Shown here: piece after piece, positions 9,708-18,307 of the stretch
How the letters are laid out: every line of letters starts with the position of its first letter
Position numbering within the stretch: the first letter of the stretch is position 1
Origin: Neiella litorisoli
GTDB lineage: Bacteria; Pseudomonadota; Gammaproteobacteria; Enterobacterales; Neiellaceae
NCBI RefSeq assembly: GCF_014773395.1
Contig: NZ_JACXAF010000012.1
Span: 1 to 64,000 of the forward strand
Direction: 5' to 3'
DNA length: 64,000 bases
Translations under genes and position numbers: made by a program
The notes under the pieces: model-generated
Told to the model about the DNA's origin: nothing
Seen by the model: only the letters and a program-made list of their open reading frames with translations
Databases searched by the model: none

Positions 9708-10652
9708 GTGCCCGATATGAAGCTCTTCGCTGGCAACGCAACGCCAGAACTCGCTCAAAAAATTGCAGACCGTTTGTACGTCCGCCTTGGCCAAGCGTCA
9801 GTAGGCCGTTTTAGCGATGGCGAAATTGCCGTTGAAATTAAAGAAAATGTGCGTGGTTTGGATGTTTTCATCATCCAAAGTACTTGTGCACCAACCAACG
9901 ACAACCTCATGGAGTTGATTGTTATGGTTGATGCCATGCGCCGCGCCTCAGCGGGCCGTATCACCGCCGTGATCCCTTACTTTGGTTATTCTCGTCAGGA
10001 CCGTCGTGTACGTTCTGCACGGGTGCCAATTACCGCAAAAGTAGTGGCCGACTTCTTATCAAGTGTTGGCGTTGACCGCGTCCTCACCGTTGATTTGCAT
10101 GCCGAGCAAATCCAAGGTTTCTTCGACGTACCGGTGGATAACTGTTTCGGTTCGCCAATTTTGCTCGAAGACATGTTGTCAAAAGACTTCAATGATCCGG
10201 TCATCGTGTCACCAGATATTGGTGGTGTTGTGCGTGCTCGTGCTGTGGCGAAGATGATGAACGACTGCGATTTGGCCATTATCGATAAGCGTCGTCCACG
10301 CGCCAACATCTCTCAGGTGATGAACATCATCGGTGATGTCAAAGACCGCGACTGTATCCTAGTGGACGACATGATCGACACTGGCGGTACTCTGTGCCAA
10401 GCGGCGAAAGCACTGAAAGATCAAGGTGCCAAGCGAGTGTTTGCTTACGCCACTCACCCTGTTTTCTCTGGCAATGCCATTGAAAACATCAAAAACTCTG
10501 TACTGGACGAAGTGGTGATCACTGACACCATTCCACTGCACCCAGAAATGGCTGCACTGCCGGTTGTTAGCCAGTTGACCATGTCTGGTTTGTTGGCGGA
10601 AGCCATTCGCCGGGTTAGCAACGAAGAGTCTATTTCGGCAATGTTCCGGTAA
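9708..10652 (+). CDS. prs: Ribose-phosphate pyrophosphokinase (PRPP synthetase)
   Basis: Makes PRPP from ribose 5-phosphate and ATP, feeding nucleotide, histidine, tryptophan and NAD synthesis. The 314-residue protein is almost colinear with the E. coli enzyme: [17 protein letters not shown] start, [19 protein letters not shown]-binding stretch, [11 protein letters not shown], and the PRPP loop [11 protein letters not shown]. The GTG start at 9708 is supported by GAGG 8 bases upstream and by the same GTG usage in E. coli. A rho-independent terminator follows. Confidence 0.97.
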   Translation: MPDMKLFAGNATPELAQKIADRLYVRLGQASVGRFSDGEIAVEIKENVRGLDVFIIQSTCAPTNDNLMELIVMVDAMRRASAGRITAVIPYFGYSRQDRRVRSARVPITAKVVADFLSSVGVDRVLTVDLHAEQIQGFFDVPVDNCFGSPILLEDMLSKDFNDPVIVSPDIGGVVRARAVAKMMNDCDLAIIDKRRPRANISQVMNIIGDVKDRDCILVDDMIDTGGTLCQAAKALKDQGAKRVFAYATHPVFSGNAIENIKNSVLDEVVITDTIPLHPEMAALPVVSQLTMSGLLAEAIRRVSNEESISAMFR

Positions 10653-10670
10653 CCTGCTGGTAAATAAGCC

Positions 10671-10700
10671 AAAAAAGCGAGCTGTTTAGCTCGCTTTTTT
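10671..10700 (+). terminator. Rho-independent terminator after prs
   Basis: AAAAAAGCGAGCT, loop GTTT, then AGCTCGCTTTTTT: a 13-bp perfect stem that can act in both directions. Confidence 0.88.
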
Positions 10701-10743
10701 ATTGCGCTCACCGGTTACCGCTCGTTAGCTGGCAATTGCGCCG

Positions 10744-10810
10744 CTAACAAACAGCTTGCGGTCTATTTCCTAACAAACAGCTTGCGGCGCTTATCCCCAC
10801 AAGATAGAAT
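10744..10810 (+). promoter_or_regulatory. rplY promoter with a duplicated 18-bp box
   Basis: CTAACAAACAGCTTGCGG occurs twice in direct orientation (10744-10761 and 10770-10787, 26-base period). The end of the second copy, TTGCGG (10782-10787), lies 17 bases before TAGAAT (10805-10810), a good -35/-10 pair. A small hairpin (CCCTG-AAAT-CAGGG, about 10818-10831) lies in the leader. Confidence 0.55.
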
Positions 10811-10892
10811 ACCGCGCCCCTGAAATCAGGGTTCTTAATTCTTGTTGGTTTTGGTCGCAAAAACCAACTCTTTAACTTATTGGAGACGACAC

Positions 10893-11525
10893 ATGTCTGA
10901 TCAAATTACTCTGGATGCAGTAGTCCGTACTGACCTAGGGAAAGGTGCGAGCCGCCGCCTGCGTCACGCTGACAAAGTTCCTGCAATCCTTTACGGTGCC
11001 GAGCAAGAGCCACAAGCACTGACTTTGGATCACAGCAAAGTACTGAAAGCTCAAGAAGCTGAGTCTTTCTACAGCTCTGTAATCGACTTGAACATCGACG
11101 GTACGAAAGTACAAGCAATCGTTAAAGATATGCAACGTCACCCGTTCAAACCAAAAGTTACTCACTTGGACTTCTTGCGCGTTGACGCGACTCACGCTCT
11201 GGTTACTACTGTTCCAGTTCACTTCTTAAACGAAGAAACTGCTGCTGCAGTTAAGAACGGCGGTGTGGTAAATCACTTGGCGAACGAGATTGCTATCTCT
11301 TGCTTGCCAGCTGATCTGCCTGAGTACATCGAAGTTGATTTGGCTGACGTTGAAATTGGTCAAACAATTCACTTGTCAGAAATCAAGCTGCCAAAAGGCG
11401 TTGAGTCTGTAGAACTAGCAAAAGGTGAGTCTCACGACTTGGCTGTTGTTAGCATCTCTGCTGCTAAAGGCGGCGCTGCTGCTGACGAAGCAGAAGGCGA
11501 AGCCGCTGAAGGCGACGCTGAGTAA
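10893..11525 (+). CDS. rplY: 50S ribosomal protein bL25, CTC/TL5 form
   Basis: Binds 5S rRNA in the large ribosomal subunit. At 210 residues it is the long general-stress (CTC) form, with an N-terminal L25 domain (residues 1-95), a beta domain, and an acidic Ala/Glu-rich tail, rather than the 94-residue enteric form. The start is the ATG at 10893 with GGAG 7 bases upstream; an open frame extending to 10842 lacks such a site. It precedes pth by 18 bases, giving a translation-related pair. Confidence 0.95.
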   Translation: MSDQITLDAVVRTDLGKGASRRLRHADKVPAILYGAEQEPQALTLDHSKVLKAQEAESFYSSVIDLNIDGTKVQAIVKDMQRHPFKPKVTHLDFLRVDATHALVTTVPVHFLNEETAAAVKNGGVVNHLANEIAISCLPADLPEYIEVDLADVEIGQTIHLSEIKLPKGVESVELAKGESHDLAVVSISAAKGGAAADEAEGEAAEGDAE

Positions 11526-11543
11526 GATAGATAGTCCCCTAAT

Positions 11544-12131
11544 ATGGACCATCCAATCAAACTCGTCGTGGGTCTGGGAAATCCAGGCCCCGAATATACC
11601 AACACCCGCCATAACGCGGGTGTTTGGTTTGTGGAGGAGCTTGCCCGCATCCACCACGTCACGCTCAAACCCGAAGCCAAATTCCATGGCTATACCGCTC
11701 GCATCCAGCAAAACGGTACCGACTTTCGATTACTCGTTCCAACCACCTTTATGAATCGCAGTGGTCAGGCTGTTGCCGCCCTAGCACGCTTCTACCAGAT
11801 TGAAGCGGAAGAAATTCTGGTGGCACACGACGAACTCGACATGCCTCCGGGCGTCGCTAAGTTCAAACGCGGTGGTGGCCATGGCGGTCATAATGGTTTG
11901 CGTGACATCATCAGCAAAATGGGCAACAACAAGAATTTCCTTCGCTTGCGTATTGGCATTGACCATCCTGGCGACAAAAATCGCGTGAGCGGTTATGTCT
12001 TAGGAAAAGCACCGCAAGCAGAGCAACAAGCAATTGATGCTGCCATTGACGAAGCTGCCCGCTGCTTCGATATTATCGGCAAAGACGGTTTGGCCAAAGC
12101 CATGAACCGCCTGCATAGCTTTAAAGCATAA
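11544..12131 (+). CDS. pth: Peptidyl-tRNA hydrolase
   Basis: Cleaves peptidyl-tRNA released from stalled ribosomes so that the tRNA is recycled. The catalytic residues are visible: His23 in TRHNAG, Asn71 in FMNRSG, Asp96 in HDELD, and the HNGLRD motif near residue 117. Length 195 is normal. It lies between rplY and ychF, the widespread pth-ychF pairing. Confidence 0.97.
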   Translation: MDHPIKLVVGLGNPGPEYTNTRHNAGVWFVEELARIHHVTLKPEAKFHGYTARIQQNGTDFRLLVPTTFMNRSGQAVAALARFYQIEAEEILVAHDELDMPPGVAKFKRGGGHGGHNGLRDIISKMGNNKNFLRLRIGIDHPGDKNRVSGYVLGKAPQAEQQAIDAAIDEAARCFDIIGKDGLAKAMNRLHSFKA

Positions 12132-12191
12132 CCACAAGATTTCCAGCCAGCTCAACAAACGAGTTGGCCATCAATATCTAAGGAACCTGTT

Positions 12192-13283
12192 ATGGGATTT
12201 AAATGTGGCATCGTCGGTTTGCCAAATGTTGGTAAATCAACCCTGTTCAACGCCTTGACTAAAGCTGGCATCGAAGCAGCTAACTTCCCGTTTTGTACCA
12301 TCGAGCCAAATACAGGCGTGGTTCCGGTTCCCGATCCGCGTTTGCAGCAACTAGCGGACATCGTCAATCCGCAAAAAATTCTGCCGACCACTATGGAATT
12401 CGTCGACATTGCCGGCTTGGTAAAAGGCGCATCAACCGGTGAAGGTTTAGGTAACAAATTCCTAGGCAACATCCGTGAAACAGATGCCATAGGCCACGTT
12501 GTGCGCTGTTTCGAAAATGAAAACATCGTTCACGTTGATGGTAAGGTTGATCCGGCCTCAGATATTGAAGTGATCAACACTGAGCTGGCGTTATCTGACT
12601 TAGAAGCCTGTGAACGTGCTATTCAGCGCAACCTGAAAAAAGCCAAAGGCGGCGATAAAGATGCCAAGTTCGAATTGCCAATTCTAGAGCGCATTCAAGC
12701 GGTGCTGGAAGAAGGCGACATGATTCGAACCTTAGAGCTAACCAAAGAAGAAAAGGCGGCCATCAACTACCTTAACTTCCTCACCATCAAGCCAACCATG
12801 TACATTGCCAACGTCAATGACGACGGCTTTGAAAACAACCCGTACTTGGATGTAGTGCGTGAGATTGCCGAAAAAGAAAATGCTGTGGTGGTGCCGGTTT
12901 GTGCCGAAATCGAATCTGAGCTGGCCGAACTAGAAGACGAAGAACTCGAAGAATTCATGGCCGATATGGGCTTAGAAGAGCCAGGCTTGAACCGCGTCAT
13001 TCGCGGTGGTTATGAACTGCTGCATTTACACACATACTTCACTGCGGGCGTTAAGGAAGTGCGTGCATGGACGGTACCGGTTGGTGCTACTGCGCCGCAA
13101 GCGGCAGGTAAAATCCACACCGACTTTGAGAAAGGCTTTATTCGCGCCGAAGTCGTTGGCTTTGATGACTACATCGACAACAAGGGTGAAAGTGGCGCCA
13201 AAGATGCCGGTAAGTGGCGCCTTGAGGGTAAAGAATACATCGTCAAAGATGGCGACGTGATTCACTTCCGCTTCAACGTCTAA
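12192..13283 (+). CDS. ychF: Redox-regulated ribosome-binding ATPase YchF
   Basis: An Obg-family P-loop protein that prefers ATP (363 residues). The Walker A motif GLPNVGKST is at residues 9-17, the G3 region is DIAGLVKGA, and the usual GTP-specificity NKxD is replaced by NVND, as in YchF/OLA1 proteins. A coiled-coil stretch lies at about 130-200 and a TGS domain at the C-terminus. It binds ribosomes and is implicated in stress responses. It follows pth and is closed by a terminator. Confidence 0.96.
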   Translation: MGFKCGIVGLPNVGKSTLFNALTKAGIEAANFPFCTIEPNTGVVPVPDPRLQQLADIVNPQKILPTTMEFVDIAGLVKGASTGEGLGNKFLGNIRETDAIGHVVRCFENENIVHVDGKVDPASDIEVINTELALSDLEACERAIQRNLKKAKGGDKDAKFELPILERIQAVLEEGDMIRTLELTKEEKAAINYLNFLTIKPTMYIANVNDDGFENNPYLDVVREIAEKENAVVVPVCAEIESELAELEDEELEEFMADMGLEEPGLNRVIRGGYELLHLHTYFTAGVKEVRAWTVPVGATAPQAAGKIHTDFEKGFIRAEVVGFDDYIDNKGESGAKDAGKWRLEGKEYIVKDGDVIHFRFNV

Positions 13284-13309
13284 TCGTTCAACGGCTCATT
13301 TAGCTTGCT

Positions 13310-13335
13310 AAGGTCGCCCTATTGGCGACCTTTTT
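13310..13335 (+). terminator. Rho-independent terminator after ychF
   Basis: AAGGTCGCC, loop CTATT, GGCGACCTT followed by further T residues: a 9-bp stem with a U tract. Confidence 0.85.
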
Positions 13336-13499
13336 CATGCGTGCAAGGCAACTCTTCAATGGTCGTAAACATGACAGGCTGTCGTGGCAACAACAAAAAT
13401 CCCTCACAACAAAAAAACAACTAACTGATTTTATTAATAATAGTTTTGGTTGGCATTTTGCTTCAGAAGTCTCGATATTCATTTATTCCGGAGTAAATC

Positions 13500-14057
13500 A
13501 TGTTGTTAGATTCCTATGAAGAATCAGGCGTACTGTTCAACACCAACTTTAAAGCAATGACCAGTGATGGCCTGCAAGCCTACCGCGGCGAACTGGTACT
13601 GATCGACGGTGAAGTGGCCGATGCCTCAGGCCGACGCAAACCACCCACCTCATTGGTTCGCGATGTCGTGTTACTGGCTGACGATGCTAAATTGCAGATG
13701 GTCGTTGGCGGACTAGATTCAGTTGCAGAAATTGAATTGTTTATCGAGCGTTACGGCGCCGATCTCGCGCCCAATGCATCAATCTTCTTACTGGCGCCCA
13801 ATGCACACACCGAAGCAAAAATTGAAGTCGCCGGTGTCAGCGGCTTCATGCTGCCGTGGGAGGCTATGGTTTGGGCACAACTCACCGAAGAGCTGCGTTT
13901 AGAGAAAAGCGACTTTAAAGGTCTTTCTGCCGCCGATAAAGTGGCGACAGCTTATGACGAGCTCAAATGCTATGAACCATCATTTCCGTTCATTCCATTG
14001 ACTGAAATGGTCGCCAATGCCACCAGCGCTAAAAAAGAAACTCACGGCGCCATCTAA
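13500..14057 (+). CDS. Protein of unknown function (185 residues)
   Basis: I do not recognise a family. The ATG at 13500 has a clear GGAG 6 bases upstream, and codon use looks like the neighbouring genes, so I take it as real. The protein is acidic and apparently soluble and cytoplasmic, with no signal peptide or membrane segment. It has a beta-rich N-terminal half (RGELVLIDGEVADASG, RDVVLLADD) and a predicted helical C-terminal part ending in a short Ala/Lys stretch. It stands alone between the ychF terminator and the convergent gene at 14090. Confidence 0.7.
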   Translation: MLLDSYEESGVLFNTNFKAMTSDGLQAYRGELVLIDGEVADASGRRKPPTSLVRDVVLLADDAKLQMVVGGLDSVAEIELFIERYGADLAPNASIFLLAPNAHTEAKIEVAGVSGFMLPWEAMVWAQLTEELRLEKSDFKGLSAADKVATAYDELKCYEPSFPFIPLTEMVANATSAKKETHGAI

Positions 14058-14070
14058 AGCGTTGTGCAAG

Positions 14071-14090
14071 GGGCTGCCGCAGGGCAGCCC
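14071..14090. terminator. Hairpin between convergent genes
   Basis: GGGCTGCC, loop GCAG, GGCAGCCC: an 8-bp perfect GC-rich stem between the stop at 14057 and the stop of the minus-strand gene. No T tract follows on either side, so intrinsic termination is uncertain. Confidence 0.4.
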
Positions 14091-14959
14091 TAGTGAATAT
14101 CGCTTAATAGGAAGGGGCGATCTCGACGATAAAAAGAGGGATCAATATTGGTATTTTCCAGCTCAATAATGTTGAGATCGGCAATACCGAGTAAAGCAAT
14201 TGCACCGCTGAAATAGCGCTGAAATAACAAATCCAACTCACCGTTGTCATGCGCCTTCATTAGCCCATAGTGCAGACGATCAGCCAATTCCGGTTGCTGT
14301 TTGGAAACCCAAAAGTACATTGGCAAATAGGTATACACGGCAAAGCGGTCATAAATTTCTAAATCGGGGATCTGCGAGCGATACACCGCAATCTCACGCT
14401 CAGCCTCATACACACCTCGCATCAATAACTGAAAGCGCTGTGCTTCGAGCATTTTAAATAGTCCCGCATAATCGCTGCCATACACCACTTTATAACCGTG
14501 AGACTGCAGAATATTGGCTGTTGACCAACCTTCGCCCTGACCGATAAGTACCTGCTTTAAGTCTGCTGCAGTATCGATATCGGCCAAGCGTTGTTGATTA
14601 GATTTCGTGGTGATGAACAGGCGATAGCTTGCTAACCCCTTGAGCAATGGGAACGGCACCATTAGAGCTTTGGCTCGCCAGTCGGGGGTCGGCATCGAGA
14701 TTGCTAGCGATTGTGTGCCTTTCTCCAGCTCTCGCAGTTGCCGCTTGATGGTGGCGGCAACGTCCTTTCGTTGCAATTTGTAGGCACCATATTTATCAAC
14801 CGAGTTGTCTAGCGCCAGCACTAACAACTCTTGCGCATACACATGATGATTGGCGGCTCTGTGTATTGTTGGCAAATAAACAACGTCTTCCGCATGACTC
14901 AGCCATGCAGTGCAACAATAAACGATTGCCAATAGCGCTTTGATATATGTCCGCTTCAC
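14090..14959 (-). CDS. Periplasmic substrate-binding-like protein
   Basis: A 289-residue protein with an N-terminal Sec signal (hydrophobic ALLAIVYCCTAWLSHA). The body has the two-lobe pattern of family 3 extracellular solute-binding proteins, including the PFPLLKGLASYRLFITT stretch, DLKQVLIGQGEGWSTANIL and a C-terminal LHYGLMKAHDNGELDLLFQRYF helix. No ABC permease or ATPase gene is nearby, so it may be an orphan binding protein or a sensor. The start is a GTG at 14959. It is divergent from a second protein of the same general type. Confidence 0.72.
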   Translation of the reverse strand: MKRTYIKALLAIVYCCTAWLSHAEDVVYLPTIHRAANHHVYAQELLVLALDNSVDKYGAYKLQRKDVAATIKRQLRELEKGTQSLAISMPTPDWRAKALMVPFPLLKGLASYRLFITTKSNQQRLADIDTAADLKQVLIGQGEGWSTANILQSHGYKVVYGSDYAGLFKMLEAQRFQLLMRGVYEAEREIAVYRSQIPDLEIYDRFAVYTYLPMYFWVSKQQPELADRLHYGLMKAHDNGELDLLFQRYFSGAIALLGIADLNIIELENTNIDPSFYRRDRPFLLSDIH

Positions 14960-15345
14960 ATCATATTCATCCGCAGCAGTGAATGGCAGAGGCGATGAGC
15001 TGACTCTGAAAAAGCTACTATAGCGAAAAGCCTCGAGCCTGTTGATCTTTAGTGTCTATTTTTGCACCAGTTTGTTACGGAGTTATCAGCCACTAAACAT
15101 CTGCGGAATGACACGGCAGCGAACTACTGACATCACAATAATTGTTATGATGATATCAAACATATTACGTTTATGTCAGAATAATGACGACTGCGTAAGA
15201 CTGAACTCATAATTCATTAGCCAGTTGTTGTAAGAAGGGATATCGAACAAGCAGTCCGGCTGAAGCGAGCCGATAGAATAACTCAACAGCAGGAATAGGA
15301 TACTTGCGGAAGTGTCTTATGCTGCAGAACGAGGACGATACCGAT
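14960..15345. other. Intergenic region between divergent binding-protein genes
   Basis: 386 bases with no supported gene. It holds one copy of GAGCCTGTTGATCTTTAGTGT (15035-15055), repeated nearly exactly at 16107-16127, and a small AT-rich dyad ACAAT-A-ATTGT (15135-15145). Promoters for both flanking genes presumably lie here, but I cannot assign them. Confidence 0.5.
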
Positions 15346-16107
15346 ATGCCGAATGCCACCAATTATCCCTTATCAGTGATTGCGAAATTAGTTGCTGTTG
15401 CTGTTGCTGCCGCACTGGCGCTATCCGCTTCCACTATAGCGGCGGAGAAAATAGCAGCGCCACGGGCACTGGTGTTGACGCAAAACAGTCTGGGTAAAAA
15501 TTTCATATGCGCCCAAGACGCCCTCGCTAAAGCTTACCGACAACTCGGCATTGCAGTTGAATACAAGATATTTCCCAGTAAGCGAGCATTGACCATCGCC
15601 AATGCAGGTAAAGCCGACGGCGAAATGCTGCGGGTCGCCGGAGCGAACCTGCAGTACCCCAACTTGATTCAAATACCCGTTCCTATTTGTCAACTCACCT
15701 CGGTAGTCATCGCCAATGGCAACGTCAGCGCGACTTCTTTTGAGCAGATGCGAAATTATCGCTTAGGCATCACCCTTGGTTTTGTCGACCATGAACATGT
15801 CGCCCAACAATACAAGTTGAATGTAGTGCGCGTAACGGAGCACGATGTACTCATTGATATGCTGTTAAAAGATCGTGTTGATGCAATTTTCTTAACAGAA
15901 AACGAAGCACAGCAGCTCATCAAAAAAGAAGAAGGCAGTCACTTAACCATTGTGCGTTCACTTGATCGAGACTTATTTCTTTATCACTACTTGCATAAAA
16001 AACATCAAGATCTGGTGCCATTAATCACCGAGCAACTGACACAACTTGAGCGATTAGGACAAATAAATCGGACCGACATCCTCAAATTACCGCGGCGCAA
16101 TCATTAG
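15346..16107 (+). CDS. Periplasmic substrate-binding-like protein (family 3 type)
   Basis: About 253 residues with a strong signal peptide (hydrophobic VIAKLVAVAVAAALALSASTIAA). The mature part has features of family 3 binding-protein folds: YKIFPSKRALTIANAGKADGEMLR, YRLGITLGFVDHE and LLKDRVDAIFLTENEA. I choose the ATG at 15346. Upstream TTG (15304) and ATG (15319) starts would add an acidic leader ahead of the signal peptide. There is no transporter partner. It is bracketed by 21-base near-identical direct repeats. Confidence 0.72.
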   Translation: MPNATNYPLSVIAKLVAVAVAAALALSASTIAAEKIAAPRALVLTQNSLGKNFICAQDALAKAYRQLGIAVEYKIFPSKRALTIANAGKADGEMLRVAGANLQYPNLIQIPVPICQLTSVVIANGNVSATSFEQMRNYRLGITLGFVDHEHVAQQYKLNVVRVTEHDVLIDMLLKDRVDAIFLTENEAQQLIKKEEGSHLTIVRSLDRDLFLYHYLHKKHQDLVPLITEQLTQLERLGQINRTDILKLPRRNH

Positions 16108-16250
16108 AGCCTGTTGATCTTTGGTGTATGAATTAGTCTCGATTAGTCAGCCTGCAAAGCACAGTTGTTGATTTTTTGCCGAAAATAACGCCAGTTTCAG
16201 CGAAAATAGTTCAAATCATGAACAAGCAAAAAAATTGCTGAAAAAGGGGC

Positions 16251-16279
16251 TTGACGAGCCCCCCTCCGATTCGCATAAT
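16251..16279 (+). promoter_or_regulatory. Strong promoter of the tRNA operon
   Basis: TTGACG (16251-16256), a 17-base spacer and CATAAT (16274-16279), followed by the GC-rich discriminator GCGCC typical of stringently controlled stable-RNA promoters. It lies about 50 bases before tRNA-Met. Confidence 0.8.
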
Positions 16280-16329
16280 ACGCGCCACCAACGGCAAGGG
16301 TGAGTCCCAAACCGAAGGTAAAAGAAGAT

Positions 16330-16406
16330 GGCTATGTAGCTCAGCTGGTTAGAGCACAGCACTCATAATGCTGGGGTCGCAGGTTCAAGTCCCGCCATAG
16401 CCACCA
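16330..16406 (+). tRNA. tRNA-Met (CAT anticodon, elongator)
   Basis: A 77-base tRNA, GGCTATGTAGCTCAG to CATAGCCACCA, anticodon CAT at 16363-16365. It closely matches enteric elongator metT rather than initiator tRNA. It is the first gene of the tRNA operon. Confidence 0.96.
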
Positions 16407-16419
16407 TGTCTTCTTATGT

Positions 16420-16504
16420 GCGGAAGTGGCGGAATTGGTAGACGCACCAGATTTAGGTTCTGGCGCCGCAAGGTGTGAGAGTTCAAGTCTCTCCTTCCGC
16501 ACCA
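16420..16504 (+). tRNA. tRNA-Leu (TAG anticodon)
   Basis: An 85-base class II tRNA with a long variable arm (GGCGCCGCAAGGTGT), starting GCGGAAGTGGCGGAAT and ending CTTCCGCACCA. Anticodon TAG is at 16454-16456. It corresponds to leuW in the conserved Met-Leu-Gln cluster. Confidence 0.96.
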
Positions 16505-16510
16505 TTTTGT

Positions 16511-16585
16511 TGGGGTATCGCCAAGCGGTAAGGCAGCGGCTTTTGATGCCGCCATTCCCTGGTTCAAATCCAGGTACCCCAGCCA
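16511..16585 (+). tRNA. tRNA-Gln (TTG anticodon), cluster copy 1
   Basis: Identical over 75 bases to the tRNA-Gln at 9590-9664. It is preceded by TTTTGT, as is the next copy. Confidence 0.97.
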
Positions 16586-16664
16586 TTATTCTAGAGTTGA
16601 GATAATTGCTTTCAGTAATAATCTTGATTCTGGTAACAGCTCAGCCACTTAGAGTTGTTGCCAT

Positions 16665-16691
16665 AAAAAGCTTGCTTGTGCAGGCTTTTTT
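16665..16691 (+). terminator. Terminator between the two clustered tRNA-Gln genes
   Basis: AAAAAGCTTGC, loop TTGT, GCAGGCTTTTT: an 11-bp stem with one G-T pair, followed by T residues. Some transcripts may end here before the last tRNA-Gln. Confidence 0.65.
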
Positions 16692-16707
16692 AATGACCCA
16701 GTTTTGT

Positions 16708-16782
16708 TGGGGTATCGCCAAGCGGTAAGGCAGCGGCTTTTGATGCCGCCATTCCCTGGTTCAAATCCAGGTACCCCAGCCA
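16708..16782 (+). tRNA. tRNA-Gln (TTG anticodon), cluster copy 2
   Basis: Identical over 75 bases to the copies at 9590 and 16511, and preceded by the same TTTTGT. It looks like a local duplication located after an internal terminator. Confidence 0.97.
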
Positions 16783-16789
16783 TATATAG

Positions 16790-16818
16790 AAAAGCCCGCT
16801 CTCGTAGCGGGCTTTTTT
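16790..16818 (+). terminator. Terminator of the tRNA operon
   Basis: AAAAGCCCGCT, loop CTCGT, AGCGGGCTTTT plus T residues. The A tract on the other side lets it serve the region from both strands. Confidence 0.88.
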
Positions 16819-16853
16819 GATCGTTAGATTTATTAGCAGGCAAATGCCTAGAT

Positions 16854-18068
16854 TCAAATCGACCGACTTCCGGTCACACCACAAGCATATTTGGTTGCCA
16901 GAGTGCGTGCTGCGGGAAGTTTGTTGACCAGACTTAAACCTAACTGACGGGCTAACTTGAGGGGCGGTAAGTCATTGCTAAAAGTGGCATAAATCGCATC
17001 CATCGCCGACATCATAGCGAGGTTGTCGGCTTTTCGTCGGCGCTCGTAGCTCTGCAACACCGCATCGCTCGCCCAGTCTGGGCGCTCAGCAATAACGTCA
17101 GCAAACGCCCGTACATCCCGAAAACCAAGATTGACACCTTGACCTGCCAGCGGATTGATCAAATGAGCGGAGTCCCCCAATAACACCACTCGGCCCTTGG
17201 CATAAACTTGGGCATGCTGGCGAGTAAGCGGAAACGAAGCCACCTGCTCAATGGTAAAATCGCCCACCGCAGCCGGAAACGCTTGCAGCAACTCACTCTT
17301 AAGCTGAGCTGCTGGCAATTGCTTTAATCGAGCCACTTCATCAGCATGGTGATACCACACCAATGAGCCTTTGCCTTGCGCCAGCGGTAAAAACGCCTTT
17401 GGGCCTGTCGCTGCCATCTGCTGCCAAGTGATATCTTGCGACTCAACATGGGTATCAATGCCAACCACCAGCGCATGTTGCTGATACTGCCAACCCTCAA
17501 CGCCAATGCCAGCCAGCTGCCGGAGGCGCGATAAACCGCCATCGCAGGCCAAAACAAGTTGCGCCTGATACAACTGACCGTCAACCGTTAACGTTGCTCG
17601 GTCGTCGGTCTGTGACAGCGATTCGATAGCTTGAATCAATCGGCAATCGATTAATTCATGTTGTAAACAGCGTTGCCACAACACCATTTGCACCACGTCA
17701 TTTTCAACAATGTGGCCCAAATGGGACTGTTCAATATCGCTAGCTCGGAACTCCACCGGCTCCAATTGATCTTCCCAGACCGCCAAACGACGGTAAGGGC
17801 AAACCCGAACCGCAGCAATATCCGACCAGCAGCCCACTTCAGCAAGTAACTGCTCGCTGGCGAGATTCAATGCAGACACTCGCAGCCCCATTGGCGAGTC
17901 AGCATCAATCGACTTTGGCTCAAATCGCTCCAGCACAATCACTCGTTTGCCCTGCTCGGCAAGCAACAAGGCAGTGGTGCACCCCACCATGCCGCCGCCC
18001 ACAATGATGATATCGGCCTGTTCAGAGGCTGCGCCTTGTGTCGCGAAAGATTGATTACTGGCGTTCAT
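16854..18068 (-). CDS. ubiF: Ubiquinone biosynthesis FAD-dependent hydroxylase
   Basis: Flavin monooxygenase of aerobic ubiquinone synthesis, probably hydroxylating the demethoxyubiquinone ring. The N-terminal FAD-binding GGGMVGC motif, the family DG motif near ACDGGLSRLR and the C-terminal GDSAHLINPLAGQGVNLG motif are all visible. RVSALNLAS, PYRRLAVWE and GHIVENDVVQ match UbiF more closely than UbiH. The position beside the Met-Leu-Gln tRNA cluster and miaB also matches ubiF. I choose the ATG at 18068 (AAGGA 5 bases upstream) over a GTG at 18086. Confidence 0.9.
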   Translation of the reverse strand: MNASNQSFATQGAASEQADIIIVGGGMVGCTTALLLAEQGKRVIVLERFEPKSIDADSPMGLRVSALNLASEQLLAEVGCWSDIAAVRVCPYRRLAVWEDQLEPVEFRASDIEQSHLGHIVENDVVQMVLWQRCLQHELIDCRLIQAIESLSQTDDRATLTVDGQLYQAQLVLACDGGLSRLRQLAGIGVEGWQYQQHALVVGIDTHVESQDITWQQMAATGPKAFLPLAQGKGSLVWYHHADEVARLKQLPAAQLKSELLQAFPAAVGDFTIEQVASFPLTRQHAQVYAKGRVVLLGDSAHLINPLAGQGVNLGFRDVRAFADVIAERPDWASDAVLQSYERRRKADNLAMMSAMDAIYATFSNDLPPLKLARQLGLSLVNKLPAARTLATKYACGVTGSRSI

Positions 18069-18307
18069 TGTTGTCCTTTTTATCACCGAGGTAAGGTTGC
18101 TTGATAACCATGCAGCGCTTGGTGCTACTCATGCGCCTCATTATGTCCTGATTTAACGAGCGAATCACCTGCCGCAACCGCGCCAATATTCACTCTCCGT
18201 GCCATCTGTATAAAAATCATTCACCGCAACTATGGTCAGCAGCGAAAACAGGCGCTAAAATACGCCTCCTTATTTTTCAGCCAGCGGTATTAAAGGCCAA
18301 CACACGA

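Noticed and set aside
10842-10892. Longer start for rplY
   Set aside because: The ATG at 10893 has a good Shine-Dalgarno and matches the conserved L25 N-terminus; the extension is leader sequence.
15121-15150. AT-rich dyad in the divergent binding-protein intergenic region as an operator
   Set aside because: The dyad is short (five bases each side) and no regulator gene is adjacent, so it could be chance.
15035-16127. Complete insertion sequence between the 21-base repeats
   Set aside because: The repeats are direct, not inverted, and the gene between them is a binding-protein-like gene, not a transposase.
16341-16884. Minus-strand frames over the tRNA cluster giving [20 protein letters not shown]-like peptides
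   Set aside because: Antisense translation of tRNA genes, a well-known source of false proteins; the same peptide appears over the tRNA-Gln at 9590.
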